From NCBI GenBank assembly GCA_018287875.1, contig JAGVVL010000013.1, positions 930,001 through 994,000 of the forward strand: a stretch of 64,000 bases of DNA. Reading direction: 5' to 3'. Shown piece by piece: positions 9,693 to 20,280 of this stretch (position 1 is the stretch's first letter; every line of letters begins with the position of its first letter). A program made the translations under genes and the position numbers. A model generated the notes under the pieces. That model saw only the letters and a list, made by a program, of their open reading frames with translations. It made no database searches and was not told the DNA's origin. Origin of the DNA: Nigrospora sphaerica. Taxonomy: Eukaryota; Ascomycota; Sordariomycetes; Amphisphaeriales; Apiosporaceae.

Positions 9693-12600
9693 TTACACCT
9701 AGCGACCTATCAAGGCTATGAGGACCCCCTACGCATCTCAGCCTAGGAAAACCGTTCCGGGCTGACGTCCGGCCGGATGAAAAACCTAGGTTCCGCTGCG
9801 TTGTACCGCACTTGTCTACTCTCTGGCCTGCCATACTAAGATCGGGATCAGCGTGCCCGCTTCCTAGCTGATAAGCTGATTTGCAAGCTGGAACATGCCC
9901 AGCCTTCCCGAGCGGAGTAGCCATCTTACGATAATCCCAGCTTTTCCTAGCGTGTCTAGCATCCTGTCTATGTCGATCGGCTCTCCTAAAGCTTAGACGA
10001 GATGCTCTCGTCTTTCTCTCTCCCTTGGGCAGAAAACGAGGATATGTCGGACGGTCTCCCTACCTTGACCGCAATCGCACTGTGGGCTTTCGAAGCCTGG
10101 GACCCTGCGTTTAAAGAGGAAGTCTCGCAGTCCGATCTTGCCAGTCCTTGCCTGGACGAGGATCGAGCTCTCCGCCTTGTGGAGCCCCTTATGGAGCTTA
10201 AGGACATGCTTATCCGGGGGCTTTTTAGTTGTTGCTGGGGCTCGTGATGTCTGGTTTTGCCGCAGTGTCTGGCTTTGTTGCCATCTCTGGAGCCAGTCCC
10301 TCTCCTCGGCCTTGCTTGCCGACTCTCCGGCCAGCCACATGTTTAGCCATCTCTTGCGGTCAGGGACTTCCGGGCCTATCCGTCTACGCCGCCGAGTCGG
10401 CCTTGTTAGGATCCACCTAGCTGCCCTGTCGCATCGAGCTTGGATAAGCGATGCGATACGCGGCTGTTGGAGCCTCTCTTCCGACGCCGCCACTCTTTTA
10501 TGAAGCCATACGTCTAGGGGTGGTACGTAGGCTTCTGTTTCCAGTGTCGTGGCTGCTGTCGCCTTAAAGGCCCCTGTGACCTTGCGGAGGCACTCGGTCT
10601 GGATGTCGCCTAGTGTCATAGCCCTGCTTTTCGAGATGTGATGGTGCCATTCTGAGGCTCCGTAGCCTATGGCAGACTGTACGACCGCTATGTAGACTTG
10701 GCGGGCTCGCTAGAGGGACGCGCCCTATATCAAGCTAGCTATACGGTCTAAGGCATAGACCTACGTTGCCATCTTCTTTAAGATCGACTGGATGTGGGTG
10801 TCCTAGCGGAGGCGTCTATCCACCTGAATACCAAGGACACGGCAGGAGTCTTCTGGCCTAATTACGTGGCCTTCTAAAGCTATCTTCGTATCCGGCCTCT
10901 TTCGCTTTCGGGAAAAGTAAACTAGGTGATATTTCTTAACTGCGAAGGTTATGCCATAGTTGATGGCCTATTCTTTGCAGACCCTGTAAGCGGCTTCCAG
11001 CCGCTCGCAGGTCTGTTCTAGGTCTAAGCCGAAGCCGACAAGGTTCGTGTCGTCTACGAAAGCTATAGCAGCTATCCCTGGTATAGCGTGGAGAGCCTTA
11101 TATAGACCAGCTATATAGAGGCAGAAGAGGATAGGCGATAAGGGTGAGCCCTGCGGGACGCCTGCCGGGACTGAGATCTCGTCCGATTCTTGGCTGTCGA
11201 AAAATAGCGTGGTGGATCGGTCGGATAGGAAGCTTCGGATCTAGTTGATAGTCCATATAGGGACCCTTAACGCTCGTAGGTTAGCTAAGAGCCATCCATA
11301 GTCGACAGAGTCGAAAGCGCCCGAGATATCCAGCGATAGGAGAGTTGCTGTGCCTCCATGCTTCCAGGCTGTACGGACTAGGTCCGTTAGCAGCCGCAAG
11401 GCCGTTTCTATAGAGCGGCCCTTTCGGTTCCCTATCTGTTCGTCTGGAAGCAGCCCGTTCTCTTCAGCAAAGCTGGCTAGCCGTTACGCTAGCAGGCTTT
11501 CTATCACCTTCCCTATCATGTTAAGCAGGGCGATAGGTCTCCATCCGCCAGCTTAGTGGTATTCGTTGGCTGCTTTCCTGGCTTTCGGAGGATAACGGTC
11601 ACTGCTTTCCGGAACGCTCTTGGATAGTATCCTATACGCCAGCACGCTTCCGCTAGGGAGGCCAAGGCTTGGAAAAGGGGCTTTCCTAGGCGTTTGAGAA
11701 ATCCGTTCGGAAGCTGGTCTGGGCTAGGCGCCTTCCATTGGCCTGCTTTAGTGAGGACGTCTTAGATTTGTTCTGCTGTCACCTTGCCGTCTATATCGAG
11801 AGGCGCTGCGAGCCGGTTTGTTATTCGGAAGTCGGTCGGCCTAGCCTTAGGAAGAGGGTAAAATCTCTCGCGGAAGGCCTCTGTTTTCTCCCTATGGGTC
11901 GTTGCTTCGCCGCGCGGTGTGTGAAGAGCAGGGACTGCTGGGGGTAACGGCGGCGCCGCTCCTTCCGTTCTAGCCTATCTCGCAATATTCTAGACGCCAG
12001 CTGGCTGGCTAGAAGCCTCATAAAGCATATGTCTCTAGGTTGCTGTCTTTGCTTCGCGGATTGCCTTCTTTTTAAGCAGGGATGACTGTCGGAGGGCTCG
12101 CCAGGCTGCGTCTGTCTTGTCGGATAGCCATGTCCGCTAGGCTCGTCGCTCTTTCTTTATAGCTTCCTCTGTCTTGCGGTTCCATTAGGCTTTGCCTCTC
12201 TCTTTAAAGTAGCGGAGGGTGGCAACTAAGTCGGCTATCCGGATTAGCTCCTTAGTAAACGTCTCAGTGTAGCTGTCGATTTCTTCTGGTGTCTCGAGTC
12301 GCTTTGGCTGTGGTAGGTGTGCCGCTTCTGCCTTCGCCTGGTTATAGTCTGCTGTTTTCCAGCTATGTCGTGGCCTGTCTTGGCGGTCTATACAAGATCC
12401 AGCTACGCGTATCACCTGGGGGAGGTGATCGGATCCTGCGTACGGTGCGTATCCGTTATAGGCAACCTGGAGATCGTCTATAGCCCAGGCTAGGTCAATT
12501 GTAGAGTCTGTGTATCCTTTTCGTGTCCGTGTCCGTGTTTTAGGAGGTGTGATCAGCTGGAGTCTCCAGGATTCTGCTAGCTGGAGCAGCTTATTAACTG

Positions 12601-13764
12601 CTTTATAAGGCTGTGCGTTATGTCCTCCCCAGACGGGGTGGTGGACGTTGAAGTCGCCTAGGAGGACTGTTCGTCTCGGCTGGGGCCGGGCTTGGAAGGC
12701 TTCGATGGCTGGCAGGTCTGACCTGCTTTTAGACCTGGGAGGCGAGTATACGCAGATAACCGTTATAGGACCATCGGGCAGCTGGATCGTGAGATAGCAG
12801 CTATCTAGCCGTGCCTCGTAGATCTACTGCGCAGGGGGGTACTTCTTATTAATATAGATGCACGCTCTACCTCCCTCGGTAGCATAGAGAAGGTAGTACG
12901 GAGAGGATCTCGGGCAGTAGGTGGTCGGCATATATGGGTTTCGCCAGGGTTCTTGGATAGCTAGGACGTCGTACTCTTCGGAGATGGCATCGACAGCTGG
13001 GATCTGTGCTTTCTTGCTTTTCTACGTGTTCCAATGTAGGATCCTTAGCGTTGTCATGGTTGGGCGTGGATGCTGTCCTGCGTCGATTCCGGCGTCTCGA
13101 TATCCATATCGTCTACTGCTTCGTGGGTTCTGTTGCGGGCTCTAGCTGTGCTTCTGGTGCGGCAACTAGTCGCTCGGCGCTTCCGCGGTTATACAGTCTG
13201 CCAGTCTTCGGTAGCTGGCTTAGGGGGCTCTTGCGAGGGTAGTGCGAATCCCTTCGGTCTTGCGATATAAGCGGCTTTAGCGATCTGGACCTGTTCTTGG
13301 CGGACCGGGCACTCTTTAGACCACGCCGTGTGTGGCCCTCGGCACGCTGGACAGCAGTACCGGCTCTGATTCTCGGTTTCTGGGCATTCTTTATCGTCAT
13401 GCTTAGTTGAAGAGCAAAGCCCGCACCTACGTGTGTAACGATAGACACAGGCGATGTGTCCATATCGATAGCAGTGGTAACACTACTTAAGCTGCGCTCC
13501 TTTAACGAAAGGCTCGTATAGATAATAGCTATACTGCCAGATAAGGCCGTCTCGGCATAGTTGTTCTGCTTGTTAGACTGTGGCGACTGCGATATATAGA
13601 GTTGTGACCTTCTTAGACGACGTCTTGGCGTTGCGAGGGAGCTTCGCTTCTAGGACATCGATGGGGCCACTAGGCTGGTTTCGGAGTTGGGCTCCTAGCT
13701 GCCCCTGGCTCACCTCTATGGCTTCCTTGTTGATACCGTGGGCCACTACTAGGATCTTTCTCTT

Positions 13765-14413
13765 CTAGATGGAGGCATTCTCTCCGAAGGCCTTGGCGGT
13801 CCAGTCTAAGTCGGCTTCTAGGGCTTGTTTCTCCGCCGCTGTCTTGTATGTGATGGCGTAGTCTCCGCTAAGAAGCTTGCGTGCTGCTACTGCTGCCTCT
13901 CTCCCTGCGGCGGCGTTAACCTTGCGGACGATCTCTGCGTAAGTGCGTCCTTCTGTCTCTATGGCCTTAACGGTGATCTCTCGTTCCTGACAGGGGGGAA
14001 GCGCCTTAGCTATCTGGGGGGCTCTAGGTAAGGGAGCGGCGGTTATAGCGGTGGCAGCAGCAGCGTATATCTTAAGGGCCTTGATATCCTTATGGATAGC
14101 CTGAAGCGTGTTCTCGATGGCATCGATGCGTCTCTCGATGCTAGTCTGGCTATCTGGTTCCTTAGCTGCCGCCTCTAGGACCGGGATGGCGGCTTGTACG
14201 GCTGCGACCAAGGTCGCAACGTCGGAATCACCAGCTAGGAAGCGTCTGAGGCTGTTTAAGGTGCTGCGAATGGCTTCTGGACTGCGTCCAGGTGCTGTGT
14301 TGCTGCTTGGCGATGGTGTTCTTGAGTCTGGAGGTGACGGCTCGGGAGGTGGGGCGGGCCTATGGCGGCTCCCACCACCCGCGCTTTGCCTCGGGGGTGG
14401 TGAATCGACCATT
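13765..14413 (-). pseudogene. LINE ORF1 (gag-like), N-terminal part
   Basis: The likely start is the ATG at about 14413 (MVDSPPPRQSAGGGS); the open frame extends to 14643 but that part reads as UTR. The product is Pro/Ser rich at first. An Ala/Glu-rich segment follows (SIERRIDAIENTLQAIHKDIKAL) that looks coiled-coil, then EREITVKAIETEGRTYAEIV. A TAG at 13765 interrupts it. In the same frame the coding continues to about 13300 with zinc knuckles CYHCYRYGHIACV, CGLCSSTKHDDKEC and CPACRGPHTAWSKEC. It would bind element RNA in an RNP. The internal stops make it a pseudogene. Confidence 0.75.
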
Positions 14414-14525
14414 TCTAGGCTAAGTGAAGCCCTAGGAACAGTTTCCGGGCTATCCGGTAGCTTATAGAGTCGTGGTTGTGAAGTTATCGCTGTGTGGGGT
14501 CGGTTTCGAAAAGTTTTTTTTGGTT

Positions 14526-14549
14526 GGTCGCTAGGTGTAAGAATAATAA
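14526..14549. repeat. inverted copy of the LINE 3' end at the 5' end of copy B
   Basis: GGTCGCTAGGTGTAAGAATAATAA here is the exact reverse complement of 9684-9707 at the other end of copy B, followed by an (ATAA)n run to about 14562. Copy B is therefore bounded by 24-bp inverted repeats. Either the 5' UTR naturally mirrors the 3' terminus or a tiny 3' scrap of a plus-strand LINE sits here. Confidence 0.8.
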
Positions 14550-15138
14550 ATAAATAAATAAGATACTCAAAGCGGGCGTGGGTCCCGTCATGTATGGGCC
14601 ACTGCGCGAGAGTGGTTCGATTTTGGGTGGCGGGTTTAGTCAAGCCTTCTTGGCCTTATCAGTGCTCGTCAACGACGATCCCCCGTCCTGTTCACCCGAG
14701 ACTTAGGATGGAAGGTGGCGACTAATGCCGATGCGAGCGCTATTAGCTTCTTTGTCAAGACCGTCAGCACTAGTAGGCCTGCACTCTTCGTGTAAATCCG
14801 GCTTTTGTTTCGTCAGCGGGGCTCTGCAGGGGTCAGCGCTTACTCAGTAATTGCTTGCTTCGAGCGGTCGTTGTCCAATGAAGAACAACAAAATAAGTGG
14901 ACTCCATATCTACGGTGGAGATTGCGTCCGCTATTAATAGTTCAGGGCAGATATCCACCCCTCAAAACTGTGACACGCCGCCACCTCGTTAGTCATTATT
15001 AGGGCTTTACGGCTTCTGTTTCCCTTCACCTTTCATCCTCAAGTAGGCTACCTAGGGCTAGACTCGAGCCGCATCTTCATTATTCAACACCTAGACATGC
15101 AGGCTCCGGAGCCACTTTGACCAATACCGATCCGTGAA
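14550..15138. other. intergenic, upstream of the DUF3176 gene
   Basis: No gene recognised. It holds the (ATAA)n run flanking copy B and then unremarkable sequence that must contain the promoter of the DUF3176 gene. Confidence 0.5.
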
Positions 15139-17237
15139 ATGCCACAAAGCTGGGGAGGTCTTACCCATCATAGTCATCCGTACGTCTACGCGACAACGGA
15201 CGGAGATGAGACCATCGGAAGCTCCGTGGACGGGTCCCGTACGCACATCATCCCACTCGACACCCTCACACCCGGTCGCAAGGGACACTCGGCCAGTGCT
15301 GTGTACGTGCCCGTGGATGAGGGCGCACATAATCGCATCCAGGGCTACGGACATGGCTTGGCGCCCCCCGGCGAGGAGCCCCCGCGATCTGGATCCTCAT
15401 CGGCTGAACCGGCACGGTGGCACACTCTTGCTCTCTTGAATGGCTGGTGGTGGGAAATCATGGCCAGTGTGGTGAGCCTGGCATGCTGCCTCGCTATCCT
15501 CGGCCTCCTTGTCCGGTTTGACCAGAAGCCACTACATTCGTGGAATTTTTACCTCCAGCTCAACACGGTAGTTTCGGCATTAATAACCGTCTCCAAGGCG
15601 ACCATGTTGCTCTCGGTCGCCTCTTGTCTCAGCCAGCTCAAATGGAACCATTTCCAGGCCAATGCGACACCGCAGCCCCTGTCCCACCTCCAGATTTACG
15701 ACGACGCGAGCCGCGGACCTTTGGGGGCCCTGGTCCTGCTGTGCAAGATCGGCTGGGCTGCGACACCGGCCTTTGTTCTGTCCGTGGTAACGGTTCTGGC
15801 CTTGACACTCGAGCCGGCGGCGCAACAGATGCTGTCTTACCCCAGCCGCATGGCAGCTCTGCCCAATGTGACGGCGCAGATTGGGCGAGCCGAGAACTGG
15901 ACCTCGGTGGCTTACACTGACTACGACCCCGTGCTGTCGGATACGAGTACGTATGTCACCTACGGTTATCTATTGGGCGACAGCCACTGACGAGTGCCAC
16001 CCGCCCCTCAGAGCAAGGCCTCGGCATCTTTCGACCACAGACGCTCGTTCTTCAATCCACCCTGATGAACACAATGTTTGGGGCGCATGAAAATCCATCC
16101 TACCGGTGTCCGCCGCCAGCAACGCGCTGTACATTCCCTCCCTTCAAGAGTATCGCTCTCTGCAGTGACTTCAGGAACTTGACCGATTTGGCACTTCCGA
16201 CCCTCACCTCCCCATCCAATAGCTCGAAGCTGTTGAATCAGACGTGGAGCTTCGACTACACAGGCCGCAACCGCACCGAATTCCTCGTCCAAATGACGTG
16301 GAGTAGCAAAGAAGCCAATACGACCAGTAAAAATTTGTTACCCTACGACTACCCTTTCTTCACGTCCGCTACGACACTACATGATGACGCTATAGGGGGG
16401 GCCTCGTCGTTTTCTATGACAGCTGTTCGGCTGACGGATCTCACCAAGTTTGATATAAAGGCTAGCCGCCCGCCACCGTTTGAGATGCTTCAGTCGGAGC
16501 TGTATCTTTGCGAACAAAGTTACGAAGACGTAATTTACAGCGACGGTACGCTTCGGTACGGGAAAGTGAATTCGGCCCGCCTCGCGCCCATCCGCAACGA
16601 GACCTACCTGTGGAACGGGAATAACAAGCAGCAGATTGTCTACTATCGCAGTGGCGTGGATGGTGGTGCCAGTGGCACCGAATATACGCTTCGCGCCAAC
16701 ACAGCGTTTCGCTTGTTCAGCTTCCTTGGCGGAGCGTTAGAACAGTCCTGGGGCGCTGTTAGTGGGACACCACAGCTGCGACCCGACTTCGGCCCCTACA
16801 TGATGGGCTACTACCTTAACCAGGCGGACCTGGCGCAGCTCATGGACGATATCGCGGCGTCAGTGACGTCACAAATCCGCGGAGGGGAACAGCAGGGTGA
16901 CAACAAGGAAACGGCCTGGGTCAACGGCACGGCAATGGGCGCCGAGACGTACATTCACGTGCGTTGGGCGTGGTTGGCGCTACCCCTTGGCGAGACGGCA
17001 CTCGCAGCTGCGCTGCTTGCCGTCACCATTTTTGTCAGCCGCCGTCAGCCATTGCTGAAAGAGTCCATCATTGCGCTCCTGGCCAACAGCATCGACGGCT
17101 GGTCCCCCGAGAAGACGCATGTCCATGCCGGAGGTCCCCGTCACCTCCGGCGCGAGCTTGACGCCCAGGCCCGGGCGATGCGGGCGACCTTTAAGCTTGA
17201 AAGCGCCGGCTGGCTTCGGTTCCGACGGGAGCAGTAG
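15139..17237 (+). CDS. DUF3176 family membrane protein
   Basis: Two exons, 15139-15946 and 16012-17237, about 677 residues. The 65-bp intron has GTACGT donor, CTGAC branch and CTCAG acceptor and keeps the frame. After a variable N-terminus comes the family hallmark WWWEIMASVVSLACCLAILG with LLVRFDQKPLHSWNF. Two more hydrophobic helices follow in exon 1, then a long extracellular-looking region with many N-x-S/T sites and Cys (YRCPPP, CTFPPFKS). A final membrane helix comes before the C-terminus (WAWLALPLGETALAAALLAV). The family is fungal, of unknown function, and about this length. The start codon is the first in frame and not proven. A dead relative lies at 23.6-24.0 kb. Confidence 0.85.
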
Positions 17238-17764
17238 TGCCGAGGAGGAAGGGAAATTTAGAAAACTAGCATGTATCCGGCTATATATACTACTACTTTG
17301 ACTGGTACGTGATATAGCAAGGTAAATGAAGCGCGGTACGGACTCCCTCCTGCCTCCCCTATAATTCAGGAGGACTTATTTCAGATACATAGAGATATGA
17401 GGTGACTCCTCGCTATTTATCTTATGAAGTGGAGTATTTAGCCACTCTCCCGGCTATCTTCGACGGCAGACTGGGGGGGTCTACTAGGGCCGTATTTGGT
17501 ATAGCTTCACACCGACAAATTGTAGGGCAAAGCATGGGCATAAGCATTGAAAGTTCCTTACAACGGTGGTTTGTATGCCTATATCCGAGGTTTGCCCCAT
17601 AATTTATCGCTGAGAAGCTATACCGAACACGGCCTAGACTAGACTCATTGACTCAACAAGTCCGATCTCGCCGGATACACGCCAGCTACAAAAGGCATGT
17701 GCCATCGCTACTTTGTACTTACTAACTGTGGTTCCCCCTACGTTTAAAAGAAATACACCCGAAA
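17238..17764. other. intergenic with a MITE
   Basis: No coding sequence seen. It contains the 148-bp foldback element described separately and the promoter of the acetyltransferase gene. Confidence 0.6.
17487..17634. mobile_element. 148-bp MITE with terminal inverted repeats
   Basis: The left end GGGCCGTATTTGGTATAGC and the reverse complement of the right end, GGCCGTGTTCGGTATAGC, match except for one extra G and two substitutions. Pairing continues inward (AAATTGTAGGGCAAA against AAATTATGGGGCAAA), so about two thirds of the element can fold back. TA flanks both sides (17485-17486 and 17635-17636), suggesting a TA or TA-containing target duplication as for Tc1/mariner or PIF/Harbinger. It has no coding capacity. 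The superfamily is not certain. Confidence 0.7.
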
Positions 17765-18414
17765 ATGATTTTCCAGCTTGACGGACTTGTCTCCCCTCAC
17801 GATGTGGTCATTGAGACCTCGCGGTTACGCCTCCGGCCAGTGAGACCGTCGGACCTCGGGGCTCTCCATGTGATAGAACGCGATCCCGAAGTCATGAAAT
17901 GGATGTATGTCTAACGTCTGACTACACCGGTATAACTCTTCCCGGAGTCAAAGACTCACGATATGCTAGGACCAATCCGGTCGACCCAGAACCCGTCGCC
18001 GCGAACTCGCCGCAGTGCAATGCGAAGATGCAGATGCTGTTACGCCCGGGTACCTTTACCTTTGCGGTTACGCTCAAAGACGCGACCAAGAAACCCGTCA
18101 TTGGGTTCTTGGGCATCCACAAGCCGCCCTCCATCTTCCACGTATATGACCGGGCGGTCTGGGGTCAGGGGTACGCGACCGAGGCCCTGCGCGGCTTCCT
18201 AGCCGCCTACTGGGAGAGGTTTCCCCAGGGCCTCCCGGGCATGGCGCCCGAATTCCACGATAAGCTGCTCGCCCAATCCCTCGCTGTGAACGTGGCTAGT
18301 GGGCGGGCACTGGAGCGTGCCGGCTTCACGCAGGTATCCGAGGGTTTGATTAATATCGGGACGAAACTATTTAACGTTCTCGAAAAGAGATTTGAGGTCT
18401 ACAGGCCGTCATGA
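17765..18414 (+). CDS. GNAT-family N-acetyltransferase
   Basis: Exons 17765-17904 and 17970-18414 join in frame across a 65-bp intron (GTATGT...CTAG with a CTGAC branch), giving about 194 residues. The N-terminus has the RimJ/RimL-type opening IETSRLRLRPVRPSDL and ERDPEVMKWM. Then comes a beta strand IGFLGIH and the acetyl-CoA-binding region around AVWGQGYATEALRGFLAAY (motif A, Q-G-Y-A-T/x-E-A). SLAVNVASGRALERAGFTQV is the typical Asn-x-x-S-x-R-x-L-E-x-x-G-F motif B. It probably acetylates an amino group on a protein or small molecule; the substrate is unknown. Confidence 0.85.
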
Positions 18415-18960
18415 GAAGATTTGATCATAATGGAAAAGGGGAGTGTTATGGGGGGTGTTTTTATACATGATTGTGCCCGAGGCGGGTAAGCCACGGTCCA
18501 CTGCTAAAGAACGGATAGAGGCTTTTTCAGTGCTATGTGTTGTTATAGATAAAGGTCAATAAAGCGTGCATACCAATGAATCCAGCTTACGAAACCAGGC
18601 TTAAATGACATGTAATAAGACCGTGATAGGATAAGTTAACTACTAATGTATAAGTAGTAGCTATTTAAACTCAATATAAGCGCACTCTGGCCTTAGTTGT
18701 ATGACCCCTTTTGTGTGGGCGGATTGATTGTGTGCTGCATTTTTCAGAGCGCCGGGCGGTTGAGAGCACCATTCACCTCTCCTATTCTTCTTCTTCTACT
18801 CCTTCTTCTTCTCCCTTATACTCTCAGTTTCAATTTCGCACCAGCCGTTACCACTTCTCCTCTCGCTAACTTTTCCCCCACTCTTCGTCCATCCAAATGC
18901 GCCCATCGCGCTGTATAGAGTCAAGGCTGTTCTTCTCATCAGAAAGCATAGGCAAGCAGG
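18415..18960. other. intergenic
   Basis: AT-rich 3' flank of the acetyltransferase, then a pyrimidine-rich run (CTTCTTCTTCTACTCC, about 18784-18815) of the sort found in fungal promoters and 5' UTRs. No gene recognised. Confidence 0.5.
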
Positions 18961-20280
18961 GTCTCGTTGTGACTATGCGTCATTCCGGAGGGGGCTACTT
19001 TCTGTTTCCCCCCTTTCTATCCGATGCCGTCTCAGCTCCACTGATGAGAAGACTGCAGTTTTCATAGATGTTGCCAACGCCCCCTCGGCCGACCGCGACC
19101 TCGCTATAAGTATCGATGTGGTCGTGCGACACGATGCGACTAACCCGACAGCGGTGTAATAAGAAGCCAAGCTTGCCTTGCGTGTCATTTATAGCCCGTC
19201 CTCCTCGATTAGCACGTTCCCTCTTCCTTAGAAGGTTGTCCCCGTCGACAGGCGAATCAAATCGCCCTTCTATCTCTTCATCCCCACTAAAGACATCCGC
19301 CAAATTCGCCACGTCGTCATCGTACAACATGCAGCCCGCGGCGACGCGTACCAGCTCCGAATGGTCCTCAACCGGCCCCGGATTTCATCGGGACGGGCTG
19401 GGCTTGGATAGGTAGTCATCGGATGCCGACGACCAGCTCCAGATGCTCCAGGCGCTGGCCAGTGCGACGTGGGTCACTATCTTCATCCCCACCAGCGCCA
19501 TCGAGATCGACGACATATCGCGCTTCTGCGAGACGGCGGCGATGGGTGGGCTCCGATCCGACCGCAAGCTGCTCCATTGGGAAAGTCTATACTCGGGCCA
19601 AGGCGAGTGGAAGTGAGAACTTCCTCCAGCCCGTATTGCCTCGCCTCCGCCGTACGCCGATTCCACGGCCGCGGCCCGCGAGTTGGACGATGCACTGCCT
19701 GCCTCATGCGCCTGTATAAAGCCTAGCTCTGCCGGCGCGCCTTCTCGCCCTGCACCACCGACTTTCGCCGGCGCCCCTCTCGTACGACCAAGCGACGCCG
19801 CCGCATCAGCTCCGACGAGGGCAGCGCCGGCGGCCACGGCAAGATGGCCCGCATTAGCTCGAGCCTGTTGTCGTCGTCGTCGTCGTGCCTCGAAGCCCAG
19901 CACCGCCTGCTGCATAGTCTCTCGGACCGCGTCGACGCTCTTCACGCGCGCCAGCCGTATTTCGAGCTGAGAATTTGGGTAATTCCAGTGTATCCTTCTT
20001 CGGGGATATCTTGACCAAATGCTATCGCTGCTTCGCTTCGCCGCCATCCTCGTAGAGTGAGCCGCGTGAGAACAGACCTTGTCCGCGTTGAACTGCCCAT
20101 GTGGGCCGCCCGAGCCTTATTTTTTGTTTCCAATCTTGCCTTGGCTTGTCTACGGGCAGTCACATCGTAGACGCAGAAATCAAGAAAAGAACCGATACGG
20201 CTGGTGGTTTCAGCTCGAGTATTTATGGTAAACGAAGGCAACAGTGCTAGAGTTTCCGTCGTTATCTTGTGATTTCAAAC
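18961..20280 (+). pseudogene. possible decayed protein-coding gene, unrecognised
   Basis: Plus-strand pieces with protein-like composition sit in different frames and are broken by stops. They are IDVVVRHDATNPTAV and SPFYLFIPTKDIRQIRHVVI (about 19095-19330), QALASATWVTIFIPTSAIEI (about 19450) and LHSLSDRVDALHARQPYFELR (about 19910). High GC and the absence of one long frame fit a gene decayed by indels, with no RIP look. A 220-residue frame on the minus strand (20047-19385) is the alternative, but it is Ala/Arg/Ser-rich without any motif. I do not recognise a family. Confidence 0.25.

Larger units (their letters stand above)
9684..14549 (-). mobile_element. LINE copy B (Tad/I-like), near full length, RIP-damaged
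   Basis: Read on the minus strand from about 14549 down: 5' UTR, ORF1 with coiled-coil-like region and zinc knuckles, endonuclease (about 13060-12400), reverse transcriptase (about 11750-10850) and C-terminal Cys/His motif (about 10080). The 3' tail is at 9684. Several TAG/TAA codons interrupt ORF1 and ORF2. The catalytic box reads FVDDT (about 11050), so both Asp residues remain. Damage is milder than in copy A. It is the longest copy here and the best template for the family's structure. Confidence 0.88.

Noticed and set aside
9282..9746. 154-residue frame across the LINE A/B joint
   Set aside because: Out-of-frame reading of LINE ORF2 and the (ATT)n run (poly-Leu).
19385..20047. 220-residue open frame on the minus strand
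   Set aside because: Ala/Arg/Ser-rich without any motif or splice context; the plus strand shows more protein-like though broken pieces.
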